This document shows, piece after piece, positions 25,085 to 35,568 of a stretch of 64,000 nucleotides of DNA; the first letter of the stretch is position 1, and each line of letters opens with the position of its first letter. Location: NCBI RefSeq assembly GCF_016735595.1, contig NZ_JAERRB010000003.1, positions 547,401 to 611,400 on the forward strand, written 5' to 3'. The notes below the pieces were generated by a model. It had not been told where the DNA came from. It ran no database searches and saw only the letters and a program-made list of their open reading frames with translations. A program made the translations under genes and the position numbers. Origin of the DNA: Chryseolinea lacunae (GTDB lineage: Bacteria; Bacteroidota; Bacteroidia; Cytophagales; Cyclobacteriaceae).

Positions 25085-26398
25085 ATGAAAATTGCTGTAG
25101 TTGGCACTGGTTACGTTGGTCTAGTAACCGGAACATGTTTTGCTGAAACCGGAAACACCGTCACATGCGTCGATATCGACAAAGAGAAGGTGGAAAAGCT
25201 CCGCAGTGGGCGCATCACGATTTATGAACCCGGTCTTGAACAATTGTTTGAAAGAAACATCAAACAAGACCGTCTCTTCTTCACCACCGATCTGGCCGAA
25301 GGCATCAAGGACGCGAAGATCATTTTCCTGGCATTGCCCACACCTCCCGGTGCGGACGGCTCGGCCGATTTGAAATTCGTATTGAAGGTTGCCGAAGATC
25401 TTGGTCCGTTGTTGAAGGACTATGCTGTGGTGGTTGATAAAAGCACGGTGCCTGTGGGCACGGCCGAAAAAGTTCACCAGAAAATTGCTGCCGGAGCGAA
25501 AGTGGAATTCGATGTGGTGTCGAACCCCGAGTTCTTGCGTGAAGGTGTTGCTGTGGACGATTTTATGAAACCCGATCGCGTGGTGGTGGGCACAAATTCT
25601 CCCAAAGCACGCAAAGTGATGGAAGCACTCTATGCTCCTTTTGTGCGCCAGGGCAATCCGATCATTTTTATGGACGAGCGTTCGGCAGAACTTACTAAAT
25701 ATGCCGCCAATTCGTTTCTCGCCACCAAAATCACGTTCATGAACGAGATCGCCAATTTGTGCGAGCTGTTGGGCGCCGATGTGGATGCCGTGCGCAAGGG
25801 CGTGGGAACGGATAGCCGTATCGGTAAACGCTTTTTGTTTCCCGGCATTGGCTATGGTGGAAGCTGCTTCCCCAAAGATGTGCAGGCGTTGGCCAAGTCG
25901 TCGGAAGATGCAAACTATGAATTCAAGATTTTGTCGGCGGTGATGGAAGTGAACGAGAGCCAGAAGACACGTCTCATTCCCCACATCAAAAAATATTTCA
26001 ACGGAAACCTGAAGGGCAAAACTATTGCCATCTGGGGACTTTCGTTCAAACCGCACACAGACGACATCCGCGAAGCACCGTCGCTCTATAACATTGACGA
26101 GCTTTTGAAGGAAGGCGCCATTTTGAAAGTGCACGATCCGGAAAGTATGGAGAACGTGAGAAGAATTGTGGGCGACAAAGTGCAATACAGCAACACACCC
26201 TACGAAGCGGCCCAAGGCGCCGATGCGATCTTCATCGCTACGGAGTGGCCCGAATTCCGCACACCGGACTTCGAGAAGCTGTCGTCTATATTGAATAGCA
26301 AAGTGATTTTTGACGGCAGAAATTTATACGATTTGAATTTTATGAAAGAACAAGGTTACGTGTACTACAGCATTGGAAGGGAGGTAATTCATGGCTAA
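25085..26398 (+). CDS. ugd: UDP-glucose 6-dehydrogenase
   Basis: Oxidises UDP-glucose to UDP-glucuronate with two NAD+. 437 aa. N-terminal [12 protein letters not shown] is the NAD-binding loop. The catalytic Cys261 is in YGGSCFPKD, and [11 protein letters not shown] is conserved. The C-terminal [11 protein letters not shown] fits the UDP-binding domain. First gene of a five-gene operon; it overlaps the next gene by 8 nt. Confidence 0.94.
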   Translation: MKIAVVGTGYVGLVTGTCFAETGNTVTCVDIDKEKVEKLRSGRITIYEPGLEQLFERNIKQDRLFFTTDLAEGIKDAKIIFLALPTPPGADGSADLKFVLKVAEDLGPLLKDYAVVVDKSTVPVGTAEKVHQKIAAGAKVEFDVVSNPEFLREGVAVDDFMKPDRVVVGTNSPKARKVMEALYAPFVRQGNPIIFMDERSAELTKYAANSFLATKITFMNEIANLCELLGADVDAVRKGVGTDSRIGKRFLFPGIGYGGSCFPKDVQALAKSSEDANYEFKILSAVMEVNESQKTRLIPHIKKYFNGNLKGKTIAIWGLSFKPHTDDIREAPSLYNIDELLKEGAILKVHDPESMENVRRIVGDKVQYSNTPYEAAQGADAIFIATEWPEFRTPDFEKLSSILNSKVIFDGRNLYDLNFMKEQGYVYYSIGREVIHG

Positions 26399-27380
26399 GC
26401 AACGAGTGTTGATTACCGGCGGAGCCGGATTTTTGGGTTCCCACTTGTGCGATCGCTTTTTGAAGGAAGGGTTCCACGTGATCGCGATGGACAACCTTAT
26501 TACTGGCGACCTTCGAAACATCGAGCATTTGTTTAAGAGTGCCGACTTTGAATTTTACCACCACGACGTTTCCACGTTTGTTCACATTCCGGGCGAGCTG
26601 CACTACATTCTGCATTTCGCGTCGCCTGCCAGTCCTATCGACTACCTGAAGATTCCCATTCAGACGCTGAAGGTGAGTTCGTTGGGCACACACAACCTTT
26701 TAGGCCTTGCGCGTTCCAAGAAAGCGAGAATACTGGTAGCGTCTACTTCGGAAGTATATGGCGATCCGCTGGTGCATCCGCAAACAGAAGAATACTATGG
26801 CAACGTGAATCCTATTGGCCCGCGTGGCGTATACGACGAAGCCAAGCGTTTCCAGGAAGCCATCACCATGGCGTATCACACCTACCATAACGTTGAAACC
26901 CGCATCATCCGGATCTTCAATACCTATGGTCCCCGCATGCGCCTGAACGACGGCAGAGTGCTTCCTGCATTCATTGGCCAGGCGTTGCGCGGCGAAGACC
27001 TGACGGTGTTTGGCGACGGCTCGCAAACCCGTTCGTTCTGCTATGTAGACGACGAGGTGGATGGCATCTATCGCCTGCTCATGTCAGACTATCATTTGCC
27101 AGTGAACATCGGTAACCCCGACGAAATCACCATCGGCGAATTTGCCGAAGAGATTGTGAAGCTCACGGGCACAAAACAAAAGGTGGTCTACAGACCCTTG
27201 CCGCAGGACGATCCGAAGCAACGGCAGCCGAACATCACAAAAGCAAAAGAGCTGTTGGGATGGACGCCTAAAGTGTCGAGAGCCGACGGATTGAAGATCA
27301 CCTACGAATACTTCAAGAGCCTTCCGCAAGAAGTTCTTTTCCAACGTGACCACAAAGATTTTCAGAAATACATTCGTTAA
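26391..27380 (+). CDS. UDP-glucuronate decarboxylase (UDP-xylose synthase)
   Basis: Extended SDR enzyme that turns UDP-glucuronate into UDP-xylose, using the product of the gene just upstream. 329 aa. N-terminal [14 protein letters not shown] binds [12 protein letters not shown] carries the SDR Ser/Glu, and [12 protein letters not shown] holds the Tyr-x3-Lys pair. [10 protein letters not shown] and [10 protein letters not shown] are typical of UXS. Overlaps ugd by 8 nt and has a strong GGGAGG upstream of its ATG. Its homologues can also act as UDP-apiose-type enzymes, so UDP-xylose is the most likely product rather than proven. Confidence 0.88.
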   Translation: MAKQRVLITGGAGFLGSHLCDRFLKEGFHVIAMDNLITGDLRNIEHLFKSADFEFYHHDVSTFVHIPGELHYILHFASPASPIDYLKIPIQTLKVSSLGTHNLLGLARSKKARILVASTSEVYGDPLVHPQTEEYYGNVNPIGPRGVYDEAKRFQEAITMAYHTYHNVETRIIRIFNTYGPRMRLNDGRVLPAFIGQALRGEDLTVFGDGSQTRSFCYVDDEVDGIYRLLMSDYHLPVNIGNPDEITIGEFAEEIVKLTGTKQKVVYRPLPQDDPKQRQPNITKAKELLGWTPKVSRADGLKITYEYFKSLPQEVLFQRDHKDFQKYIR

Positions 27381-27391
27381 CAAAAGCAAGC

Positions 27392-28447
27392 ATGTCAAAT
27401 CGAAATATACTCATCACCGGCGGAGCAGGGTTCATCGGATCGCACGTGGTGCGCTTGTTTGTGAGCAAGTATCCAACCTACTCCATCGTTAACCTTGATA
27501 AGCTCACCTACGCGGGTAACCTGGAAAATTTGAGAGACGTCGAGAAGAAATCAAACTATCACTTCGAGAAAGGCGATATCCTGGATGTGGAATTCATGGC
27601 AGGTGTTTTCAAACGCCACAACATCGACGGTGTGATTCACCTGGCGGCGGAGTCGCACGTGGACCGCTCACTGCACAACCCCACGGAGTTTGCCGAAACA
27701 AACATCATCGGCACACTGAACCTGCTGCGCGTGGCACAGGCCGCGTGGACTGGCAACCTCGAAGGAAAAGTATTCTATCACGTGTCGACCGACGAAGTGT
27801 ATGGTTCGGCCGAAGGCAATTCGTTCTTCACCGAAACAACGTCAATCGATCCGCGCTCACCCTACTCGGCTTCGAAGGCGGGAAGCGATCACTTTGTGAG
27901 TGCGTTTCACAACAGCTTCAAATTGCCGACGCGCATCAGTCGTTGCTCCAACAACTACGGGCCCTTTCACTTCCCCGAGAAGCTGATACCGCTCATGATC
28001 AACAACATTCTCACCAACAAACCGCTGCCGGTCTATGGCAAAGGCGAGAACATTCGCGACTGGCTGTTTGTGGAAGATCATGCAAAGGCGATCGACACCA
28101 TTTTCCACAAAGGAAAGAATGGCGAAGTCTATAACATCGGTGGAAACAACGAGTGGAGAAACATTGACCTGGTGAATTTCCTTTGTCACACCATGGACAA
28201 GAAGCTGGGTCGCGAAGATGGCACTTCGGCAAAGCTGATTACCTATGTGACAGACCGCCTGGGACACGATCTTCGCTACGCCATCGACGCGTCGAAACTC
28301 ATCAGTGAAACCGGATGGCGTCCGGAAGTGACGTTCGAAGTGGGTCTTGAGAAAACCGTGGATTGGTATCTGGCCAACCAGGACTGGCTCAAGAACGTGA
28401 CGTCGGGCGACTATTTGAAATATTATTCTAAAATGTATCAGGCCTAA
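27392..28447 (+). CDS. rfbB: dTDP-glucose 4,6-dehydratase
   Basis: Converts dTDP-glucose to dTDP-4-keto-6-deoxyglucose. 351 aa, standard length. [14 protein letters not shown] binds [13 protein letters not shown] carries the catalytic T-D-E, and [12 protein letters not shown] the Tyr-x3-Lys. Follows the UDP-xylose synthase by 11 nt and precedes rfbA. Confidence 0.94.
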   Translation: MSNRNILITGGAGFIGSHVVRLFVSKYPTYSIVNLDKLTYAGNLENLRDVEKKSNYHFEKGDILDVEFMAGVFKRHNIDGVIHLAAESHVDRSLHNPTEFAETNIIGTLNLLRVAQAAWTGNLEGKVFYHVSTDEVYGSAEGNSFFTETTSIDPRSPYSASKAGSDHFVSAFHNSFKLPTRISRCSNNYGPFHFPEKLIPLMINNILTNKPLPVYGKGENIRDWLFVEDHAKAIDTIFHKGKNGEVYNIGGNNEWRNIDLVNFLCHTMDKKLGREDGTSAKLITYVTDRLGHDLRYAIDASKLISETGWRPEVTFEVGLEKTVDWYLANQDWLKNVTSGDYLKYYSKMYQA

Positions 28448-28472
28448 GGCCAGCATAAACACTCTCTCCACT

Positions 28473-29339
28473 ATGAAAGGTATCATACTCGCCGGCGGTT
28501 CGGGCACACGGTTGTATCCGTTAACCATGGCCGTGAGCAAACAGCTCATGCCGGTCTACGACAAGCCCATGATCTATTACCCGTTGTCGGTGTTGATGAT
28601 GGCGGGCATCCGCGAAATTCTGTTCATCTCCACACCGCACGATCTGCCCATGTTCGAGAAATTGCTGGGCGATGGCAAGCGGTTGGGATGTTCGTTTACC
28701 TATGAAGTGCAGCCTTCACCCGATGGCCTGGCGCAAGCTTTCATTATCGGGGAGAAGTTTGTGGGCAAAGAAAAAGTAGCCCTCATTTTGGGCGATAACA
28801 TTTTCTATGGCTCGGGCATGCAGCAAGTGTTGCAATCGAACAGCGACCCCGACGGCGGGGTGGTGTTTGCCTACCACGTGCACGACCCCGAGCGCTATGG
28901 CGTGGTGGAGTTTGATGCCAACAAGAAAGTTATTTCCATCGAGGAAAAACCCAAGCACCCCAAGTCCAACTATGCGGTTCCCGGACTGTATTTTTACGAC
29001 AACGATGTGGTGGCCATTTCAAAGGCGTTGAAGCCCAGCCCGCGTGGCGAACTGGAAATCACCGACGTGAACAACGAATACCTGCGTCGTGGCAAACTGA
29101 AAGTAGCACCCATGAGCCGTGGCACCGCCTGGCTCGACACGGGCACGTTCGACTCGCTGATGCAGGCCGGAAACTTTGTGCAGGTGATCGAGCAACGCCA
29201 GGGCCTGAAGGTGGGATGCATCGAAGAAATTGCCTACCGCATGAACTTCATCTCGAAAGACCAATTGCTGCAGCTAGCCAAACCGTTAGAGAAAAGTGGC
29301 TACGGCAGCTACCTGAAAAATCTTCCTGAATATATTTAA
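28473..29339 (+). CDS. rfbA: Glucose-1-phosphate thymidylyltransferase
   Basis: Makes dTDP-glucose from dTTP and glucose-1-phosphate, the substrate of the preceding gene. 288 aa. [11 protein letters not shown] is the nucleotide-binding signature; GDNIFYG and [15 protein letters not shown] are conserved. The genes needed to finish dTDP-rhamnose (rfbC and rfbD) are not in this window, so the keto-sugar may feed another product. Confidence 0.95.
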   Translation: MKGIILAGGSGTRLYPLTMAVSKQLMPVYDKPMIYYPLSVLMMAGIREILFISTPHDLPMFEKLLGDGKRLGCSFTYEVQPSPDGLAQAFIIGEKFVGKEKVALILGDNIFYGSGMQQVLQSNSDPDGGVVFAYHVHDPERYGVVEFDANKKVISIEEKPKHPKSNYAVPGLYFYDNDVVAISKALKPSPRGELEITDVNNEYLRRGKLKVAPMSRGTAWLDTGTFDSLMQAGNFVQVIEQRQGLKVGCIEEIAYRMNFISKDQLLQLAKPLEKSGYGSYLKNLPEYI

Positions 29340-29345
29340 CGACCC

Positions 29346-29960
29346 ATGCTTGTCGAAGACTTCCGGCAACTCGCGTTGACCCTGTCGTCCGACACGTTGT
29401 TGGTGGAACGTTTATGGCGGGAAATTGAAGCGCGCCATGCCGAGAAAGGTCGTCACTATCACACGCTTCAGCACCTCAACAATGTGGTGGCGGAGCTGGA
29501 GCGCGTGAAACCTCTGGTGGAAGATTGGTCGTCGCTGATCTTCGCCACCGCCTACCACGACGTGGTTTACGACGCGCTCAGGAAAGACAATGAGGGGAAG
29601 AGCGCCCTGCTGGCGAAGGAGCGGCTCACGGCGCTGTCTTGCCAGCCGCAAAGGATAGACCGGGTGGTGGGGCACATCCTGGCCACAAAGGCCCACGTGG
29701 AAAACGAATGGGCAGATACCAATTTTTTTACCGATGCCGATTTGTCGGTTTTGGGTGCGCCCTGGGAAGAGTACGAAAAGTATTATCGCAACATCCGGAA
29801 GGAATATTCAATATATCCCGACCTGCTCTACAACCCTGGAAGGCGTAAAGTTTTGCAACATTTTCTGGACCTGAAGGCGATTTTTAAGACGGAGGCCTTT
29901 CGCGAGCGCTACGAAGACCAGGCCCGCAAAAACCTGGTTCGCGAGCTGGAGGCGTTGTGA
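29346..29960 (+). CDS. HD-like metal-dependent phosphohydrolase family protein
   Basis: 204 aa. Typical motifs of the COG4339 HD-superfamily group are present: RHYHTLQHLNNVV with its His residues, then ATAYHDVVYDA with the His-Asp pair, and the late D-rich segment NFFTDADLSVLGA. Metal-binding, substrate unknown. Starts 6 nt after rfbA, so it is probably the last gene of the nucleotide-sugar operon. Confidence 0.8.
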   Translation: MLVEDFRQLALTLSSDTLLVERLWREIEARHAEKGRHYHTLQHLNNVVAELERVKPLVEDWSSLIFATAYHDVVYDALRKDNEGKSALLAKERLTALSCQPQRIDRVVGHILATKAHVENEWADTNFFTDADLSVLGAPWEEYEKYYRNIRKEYSIYPDLLYNPGRRKVLQHFLDLKAIFKTEAFRERYEDQARKNLVRELEAL

Positions 29961-30007
29961 AAAATTAATCCAACAGGCTAATAATCAGTTTGGAATTCCA
30001 TGAAGGT

Positions 30008-30038
30008 TTTGGGGAAAACCAAAAAAAGTATACTTTTG
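30008..30038 (+). promoter_or_regulatory. Bacteroidota-type promoter of the rimP-nusA-infB operon
   Basis: TTTG at 30008-30011, a 19-nt spacer, then TACTTTTG at 30031-30038. Start near 30044; the leader then forms the hairpin at 30065-30081. Confidence 0.75.
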
Positions 30039-30064
30039 CGAAAGTTTCTGATACAATTTCAAGG

Positions 30065-30081
30065 GGGGACAAACAGTCCCC
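30065..30081 (+). promoter_or_regulatory. Leader hairpin before rimP
   Basis: Stem GGGGAC / GTCCCC with a 5-nt loop, followed by TCTTTGTTT. It may be an attenuator or a control element of the operon, but the T-run is poor. Confidence 0.4.
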
Positions 30082-30105
30082 TCTTTGTTTATAGAATATT
30101 TTCAG

Positions 30106-30570
30106 ATGGAAATCGAAGGGGAAATCAGGAAAATGGCCGAATCGAAGCTGGTGGCACCCGAGCACTTTATTGTGGACGTGGTGGTGTCGGCGCGCAAGGG
30201 CCCGAAAAAAGTGCTGGTGACCATGGACGGCGACCAGGGCGTCAACATAGACGACTGTGCGAACGTGAGCCGCGAGCTGGCCAAAGCCCTCGACGAATCG
30301 AATCTGATCAGCGATGCCTATTTGCTGGAAGTGTCGACGCCGGGCGTGGACCAACCGCTGCAACTGCATCGTCAGTATAAAAAGAATATCGGCCGGAAAC
30401 TGAAGGTCAAACTTCACGAGAAAATTGTGGAGGGAAAACTGACAGACGTTACGGAAGAAAAGATAAGCCTGACCCAGGAAGTGGGCGCGGGTAAGAACAA
30501 GGAAAATGTCGCGATCGACATTCCCTTTTCTGACATCGAAAAATCATTTGTGTTAGTTAGTTTCAAATAG
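30106..30570 (+). CDS. rimP: Ribosome maturation factor RimP
   Basis: About 154 aa from the ATG at 30106 (MEIEGEIRKMAESKL). RimP assists 30S assembly. The N-terminal domain and the C-terminal Sm-like domain (KKNIGRKLKVKL, then DIPFSDIEKSFVLV) are visible, as is the SRELAKALDES region. A TTG at 30085 is not needed. First gene of rimP-nusA-infB. Confidence 0.92.
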   Translation: MEIEGEIRKMAESKLVAPEHFIVDVVVSARKGPKKVLVTMDGDQGVNIDDCANVSRELAKALDESNLISDAYLLEVSTPGVDQPLQLHRQYKKNIGRKLKVKLHEKIVEGKLTDVTEEKISLTQEVGAGKNKENVAIDIPFSDIEKSFVLVSFK

Positions 30571-30578
30571 ACATAACC

Positions 30579-31823
30579 ATGGATGCACATGAATTAATTC
30601 AGTCCTTTGCTGAATTCGCAAAGCAGAAAAACATCGACCGGCCCACCATGATCCGGATTTTGGAAGATGTGTTTCGCAACATGATTAAAAAGAGATTCGG
30701 CTCCGATGAGAAGTTCGACATCATCGTGAACGCCGACAAGGGCGACTTGGAAATCTATCGCTTCCGCGAAATCGTGGACGATGACTCTGAGGATATCTGG
30801 GACTTTGACAAGATCAGTTTGACGGAAGCACACAAAATCGAGCCCGACTTTGAAGTGGGCGAAGAGGTGTCGGAACAGATTTTCATCGACGACTTCGGCC
30901 GTCGTGCCGTGACCACCGCGCGCCAGACGCTGATTCAGAAAGTGAAAGACCTGGAGAAGGACATCCTGTTCCAGAAATACAAAGACCTGGTGGGCGAGAT
31001 CATTGCCGGCGAGGTGTATCAGGTGTTGAGTCGCGAAGTGTTACTGACTGACGCAGAAAGCAACGAAGTGGCTATTCCGCGCAGCGAGCAAATTCAAAAA
31101 GACCGCTACCGCAAGGGCGAAAACGTTCGCGCCATCGTGCACAAGGTTGAAATGGTGAACGGCAACCCGAAAATCATTTTGTCCAGAACATCGCCGGTTT
31201 TCCTGGAGCGTCTTTTCGAACAGGAAGTGCCCGAAGTATACGACGGACTGATCACCATTAAAAAAGTGGTGCGCGAGCCCGGCGAACGTGCCAAAGTGGC
31301 CGTTGAATCCTACGACGATCGCATCGATCCGGTAGGCGCCTGCGTGGGGATGAAAGGATCGCGTATTCACGCCATTGTGCGTGAATTGCAGAATGAAAAT
31401 ATCGACGTAATCAACTACACCGAGAACCTCGAACTTTACATTCAGCGCGCACTAAGTCCTGCGAAAATTGTTTCTATAAAGATCGATAAAGACAACGGCC
31501 GTGTTTCGGTATACCTGAAGCCCGACCAGGTTTCGCTGGCCATCGGCAAAGGTGGTTTGAACATCAAATTGGCGAGCCGTTTAGTGGGTTATGAAATCGA
31601 TGTATTCCGCGAATTGGCGGAAGGACAATCGGAAGAAGACGTGGATTTGAGCGAATTCTCTGACGAAATCGAAAGCTGGGTGATCGACGAATTGAATCGC
31701 ATCGGCCTCGATACCGCCAAGAGTGTTCTGGCTTTGTCGCGCGAAGAACTGGTGCGCCGCACCGACCTCGAAGAAGAAACCGTGGACGGTGTGTTGGGCA
31801 TTTTGAAAAAGGAATTTGAATAG
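30579..31823 (+). CDS. nusA: Transcription termination/antitermination protein NusA
   Basis: 414 aa. An N-terminal RNA polymerase-binding domain (~1-130), an S1 domain (~135-200), then KH domains (~230-345) with DPVGACVGMKGSRIHAIVREL, broken after GMKGSRIH, and VSLAIGKGGLNIKLASRL. NusA controls pausing, termination and antitermination. Placed as usual between rimP and infB; the next gene starts 137 nt later. Confidence 0.95.
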   Translation: MDAHELIQSFAEFAKQKNIDRPTMIRILEDVFRNMIKKRFGSDEKFDIIVNADKGDLEIYRFREIVDDDSEDIWDFDKISLTEAHKIEPDFEVGEEVSEQIFIDDFGRRAVTTARQTLIQKVKDLEKDILFQKYKDLVGEIIAGEVYQVLSREVLLTDAESNEVAIPRSEQIQKDRYRKGENVRAIVHKVEMVNGNPKIILSRTSPVFLERLFEQEVPEVYDGLITIKKVVREPGERAKVAVESYDDRIDPVGACVGMKGSRIHAIVRELQNENIDVINYTENLELYIQRALSPAKIVSIKIDKDNGRVSVYLKPDQVSLAIGKGGLNIKLASRLVGYEIDVFRELAEGQSEEDVDLSEFSDEIESWVIDELNRIGLDTAKSVLALSREELVRRTDLEEETVDGVLGILKKEFE

Positions 31824-31960
31824 AATTGAAAGAATCTTTTCGCCAGGGGTGACAGAGGGGGGAAAGCAGGTGGCTATGATGCAGGCATGAATAGAACGTT
31901 AAATTTCGCAGCATCGGCGATATAGGTTTTAAAGTCTTTAAAAAACAGGCATATTTGAGT

Positions 31961-34810
31961 ATGGCAGAAGAAAAATTGATCAGGTTGAGTCAGGCAGCAA
32001 GGAAACTCAATGTGGGCCATGGTACCATTTTGGATTTTCTGGCGAAGAAGGGCTTTGAGGTAGAGAACAACCCCAATGCCAAGCTCACCCCTGAGCAAGT
32101 ATCCCTTCTGTCGAAAGAATTCGCTTCTTCTGCCACCGAAAAGCTTGAAGCCTCCGGGCTGTCCATCGGTGTGAAACATACCGACAACGTGGTGCTGGAA
32201 ACCGAAAAAGAAGCGACCAAGAAACGGGTCGACGATGAAGAAAGCAGCATCATGATTAAGAATCTCGGTTCCAAAGACCTCAAAGCAAAAGAGGAGCCCA
32301 AAGCCGAGAAAGTAGAACGTGAGAAACCCAAGCTGGAAGGCATTAAAGTAGTCGGCAAAATTGAACTCGAAAAGAAGGCCGTTGCTGTAGAGGAAGAAAA
32401 ACCTGTGGTGGCCGAGAAAGCTCCCGAGGTGGTGAAACCCGTAGAGCAAGAAGCACCTCCCGTAGAAGTAGTTGCCAAAAAAGTTGAAGAGCCTCCGGTT
32501 GTTGTTGAAGAGCCCAAAGTAGTAGCCGTTGTTGAACCTCCCGTGGTGGTTGTGCCGCCTGTGGTGGTTGTGCCAAAGGTTGAGCCTACACCCGTGGTTG
32601 AAAAACAGCCTGAGCAAGAACTCATCAAGGGCCGTGCAGACCGTCTGCAAGGTTTGAAAGTGGTAGACAAAATTCAGCTGCCCGAGAAAAAATCGAACGC
32701 CCCTGTGGCCTCTTCGGATACGCAGAAAGACAAACAGGGAAAACGTCCGCGCAAGCGCATTGCAACAGATCCTCCCTCCGGCAACGCGGGCAACCCCACG
32801 CAGCAACAACCCGGTGGAGGTCCTCCACGTGGTCCGCGCCCTCAGCAGCCCCATCCGCAGCGCGGTCGTGGCCCCCAGGCCCCCCGTGTGCAGAAAGCCG
32901 AGCCCACAGAAAAAGAAATTCAGGATCAGATCCGTGCCACGCTGGCCAAGTTGAGCGGCGGTGGAAACAAGAAAGGATCCGGAGCAAAATACAGAAGAGA
33001 AAAACGTCAGGCGAACTCGGATGCCCAGGAGCAACAAATGCTTCAGGACCAGGCCGAATCAAAAACACTAAAGGTAACAGAATTCATTTCGGCCAACGAC
33101 TTGGCTTCAATGATGAACGTGTCGGTGAACGATGTCATCTCTACGTGTCTTAGCCTGGGCATGTTCGTTTCGATCAACCAGCGCCTCGATGCCGAAGCCA
33201 TCACGGTCATTGCCGACGAGTTCGGTTATGCGGTGCAGTTCACCTCGGCCGAAGAAGAACTTGACCTGGAAGCCGAAGTAGAAGACCAGGAAAGCCTGAT
33301 CCCCCGTGCGCCCATCGTCACGATCATGGGTCACGTCGATCACGGTAAAACATCGTTGCTGGATTATATCCGGAACACAAAAGTGACGGCATCGGAAGCC
33401 GGTGGTATCACGCAGCACGTTGGTGCCTATGATGTGACCACGAAGAGCGGTCACAAAATTGCGTTCCTCGACACGCCTGGTCACGAAGCGTTCACGGCCA
33501 TGCGTGCCCGTGGTGCAAAACTGACAGACATCGCCATCATTGTGGTAGCGGCCGACGACGACGTGATGCCGCAAACCAAAGAAGCCATCAACCACGCACA
33601 AGTGGCGGGTGTTCCTTTGGTGATTGCCATCAACAAAGTAGATAAATCATCGGCAAACCCCGAACGCATCCGCGAATCACTTTCCAAGATCAACATCCTT
33701 GTGGAAGAGTGGGGAGGAAAATATCAGAGCCAGGAAATTTCGGCCAAGACCGGAAAAGGCGTGGAGTCGCTCCTCGAAAAAGTATTGCTCGAAGCAGAGT
33801 TGTTGAACCTCAAGGCCAATCCCGATCGCCGTGCAACAGGTTCGGTGATTGAAGCATCGCTCGACAAAGGTCGTGGCTACGTGGCCACGGTGATGGTGCA
33901 AACCGGAACCTTGCGTGTGGGCGACATCCTTTTGGCAGGTGCAAACTATGGCCGTGTGAAAGCGATGTTTGAAGACACCGGAAAGAAAGTGGCCGAAGCC
34001 GGACCTTCCACACCCGTAGTGGTGCTGGGTCTCGACGGTGCGCCTCAGGCTGGTGAAAAAGTGTCGGTTATGGAGACCGATCGCGAAGCAAGAGAAATTG
34101 CCAACAAGCGCCAGCAGATCATGCGCGAGCAGAGCATCCGCACGAAGAAACATATTACGCTTGATGAAATCGGCCGTCGTTTGGCGATCGGAAACTTCAA
34201 GCAATTGAATGTGATTGTGAAAGGCGACGTGGACGGTTCGGTAGAAGCCCTCACCGACTCGCTGTTGAAACTTTCGACACAGGAAATTCAGGTGGCCATC
34301 ATCCACAAAGGTGTGGGTCAGATCTCCGAATCGGATGTGTTGCTGGCTTCGGCATCAGACGCCATCATCCTGGGCTTCCAGGTTCGTCCTTCGGGCGCGG
34401 CACGTCGTGTGGCCGAGAACGAAGAAATCGAGATCCGTTTGTATTCGATCATCTACGACGCCATCAACGATGTGAAGGCGGCTATGGAAGGCATGTTGGC
34501 TCCCGAAACAGAAGAAGTTATTGTGGGCAACGCCGAAGTTCGCGAGGTGTTCAAGATCTCGAAGATCGGAACGATTGCGGGCTGTATGGTTACCGATGGT
34601 TCGATCAAACGCTCCAACCCGATTCGCCTCATCCGCGACGGTATTGTGGTGTATGCCGGCAAGCTCGGTTCACTGAAACGTCACAAAGACGACTCAAGCG
34701 AAGTGAAGACTGGTTTCGACTGCGGTATTGGCATCGACGGCTTCAACGACATGCAGATGGGCGATGTGATTGAAAGCTACGAACAACGCGAAGTGAAGAG
34801 AACATTGTAA
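31961..34810 (+). CDS. infB: Translation initiation factor IF-2
   Basis: 949 aa from the ATG at 31961 ([16 protein letters not shown]). Positions up to ~430 are the variable N-terminal part, with [15 protein letters not shown]-rich and Pro/Gln-rich low complexity. The GTPase domain has [12 protein letters not shown] (G1), DTPGHEAF (G3) and NKVDKS (G4). It ends in the fMet-tRNA-binding domain. IF-2 delivers initiator tRNA to the ribosome. Followed by a strong terminator. Confidence 0.96.
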   Translation: MAEEKLIRLSQAARKLNVGHGTILDFLAKKGFEVENNPNAKLTPEQVSLLSKEFASSATEKLEASGLSIGVKHTDNVVLETEKEATKKRVDDEESSIMIKNLGSKDLKAKEEPKAEKVEREKPKLEGIKVVGKIELEKKAVAVEEEKPVVAEKAPEVVKPVEQEAPPVEVVAKKVEEPPVVVEEPKVVAVVEPPVVVVPPVVVVPKVEPTPVVEKQPEQELIKGRADRLQGLKVVDKIQLPEKKSNAPVASSDTQKDKQGKRPRKRIATDPPSGNAGNPTQQQPGGGPPRGPRPQQPHPQRGRGPQAPRVQKAEPTEKEIQDQIRATLAKLSGGGNKKGSGAKYRREKRQANSDAQEQQMLQDQAESKTLKVTEFISANDLASMMNVSVNDVISTCLSLGMFVSINQRLDAEAITVIADEFGYAVQFTSAEEELDLEAEVEDQESLIPRAPIVTIMGHVDHGKTSLLDYIRNTKVTASEAGGITQHVGAYDVTTKSGHKIAFLDTPGHEAFTAMRARGAKLTDIAIIVVAADDDVMPQTKEAINHAQVAGVPLVIAINKVDKSSANPERIRESLSKINILVEEWGGKYQSQEISAKTGKGVESLLEKVLLEAELLNLKANPDRRATGSVIEASLDKGRGYVATVMVQTGTLRVGDILLAGANYGRVKAMFEDTGKKVAEAGPSTPVVVLGLDGAPQAGEKVSVMETDREAREIANKRQQIMREQSIRTKKHITLDEIGRRLAIGNFKQLNVIVKGDVDGSVEALTDSLLKLSTQEIQVAIIHKGVGQISESDVLLASASDAIILGFQVRPSGAARRVAENEEIEIRLYSIIYDAINDVKAAMEGMLAPETEEVIVGNAEVREVFKISKIGTIAGCMVTDGSIKRSNPIRLIRDGIVVYAGKLGSLKRHKDDSSEVKTGFDCGIGIDGFNDMQMGDVIESYEQREVKRTL

Positions 34811-34838
34811 GCGCAAACACTTCACTAGAAGAATATAC

Positions 34839-34872
34839 AAACCCTGGTCACCCAAACGACCAGGGTTTTTTA
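34839..34872 (+). terminator. Rho-independent terminator of the infB operon
   Basis: 11-bp stem AAACCCTGGTC / GACCAGGGTTT, followed by a T-run. Confidence 0.88.
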
Positions 34873-34886
34873 ATGACCACTCCACC

Positions 34887-35543
34887 ATGAGAGAAGCCTT
34901 GTTAGCCAGATACTTCGGTTTGCTGCTGATGATAGCCGTGCTCGGATCGTGCAACGCGCGCAAATCTTCTGGGCGCACCGTGGTGGGCATTCAACCGTAT
35001 GGCAGAATAAGCCGGGAACTGAGCGATACGCTTGCGGCATTTGTCACGAAGACATATGGCTTTGCCGTGTGTGTTTTGCCAAAACAAGCCATACCTGCCG
35101 AAGCTTTTGTGAATGTGAAAATGCCGCGCTACCGGGCCGACAAGATTTTGAAAATACAGGAACAGTGGCGGCCCGATTCATTGACGTATATCCTGGGTAT
35201 CACACCGGAAGATATTTCCACAACGAAAAGGGATGCCAGAGGTGAAATACAAAAGCCTGTGCAAAAATTTAGCGACTGGGGCGTTTTAGGATTGGGCTAT
35301 CGCCCGGGACATAGCAGTGTCGTGTCAACGTTTCGCATTGGCAGGGATAGAGAAAGAATTACTGACCTGCTCAAGAAAATTTGTATCCACGAACTGGGGC
35401 ACAACCTGGGTCTTGACCATTGCACTGTGGAAGGTTGTGTGATGACCGACGCTGCAGAAACCATTGCCACCATAGAGCGCGTGCAGCCAAGCTTGTGTGC
35501 GGCCTGTCGGAAAAAGATAAAGGCAACCGTCGACAACGAATAA
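34887..35543 (+). CDS. Archaemetzincin-type (M54) zinc protease, predicted lipoprotein
   Basis: 218 aa. The N-terminus is a lipoprotein signal with lipobox LGSC (Cys ~22 of MREALLARYFGLLLMIAVLGSC, read in two parts). The protease signature is HELGHNLGLDHC (from His168), followed by Cys and Met residues in VEGCVM and by a late CAAC pair. This is the HExxHxxGx3Cx4CxMxnCxxC pattern of archaemetzincins (peptidase family M54). An envelope location is unusual for this mostly cytoplasmic family. Substrate unknown. Independently transcribed, since a terminator lies just before it. Confidence 0.85.
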   Translation: MREALLARYFGLLLMIAVLGSCNARKSSGRTVVGIQPYGRISRELSDTLAAFVTKTYGFAVCVLPKQAIPAEAFVNVKMPRYRADKILKIQEQWRPDSLTYILGITPEDISTTKRDARGEIQKPVQKFSDWGVLGLGYRPGHSSVVSTFRIGRDRERITDLLKKICIHELGHNLGLDHCTVEGCVMTDAAETIATIERVQPSLCAACRKKIKATVDNE

Positions 35544-35568
35544 GTATAAAAGATTAAAGTCCGTTGAG

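Noticed and set aside
31874-33037. Long antisense frame across the infB N-terminal region
   Set aside because: It mirrors the repetitive, GC-biased coding strand of infB and has no protein features.
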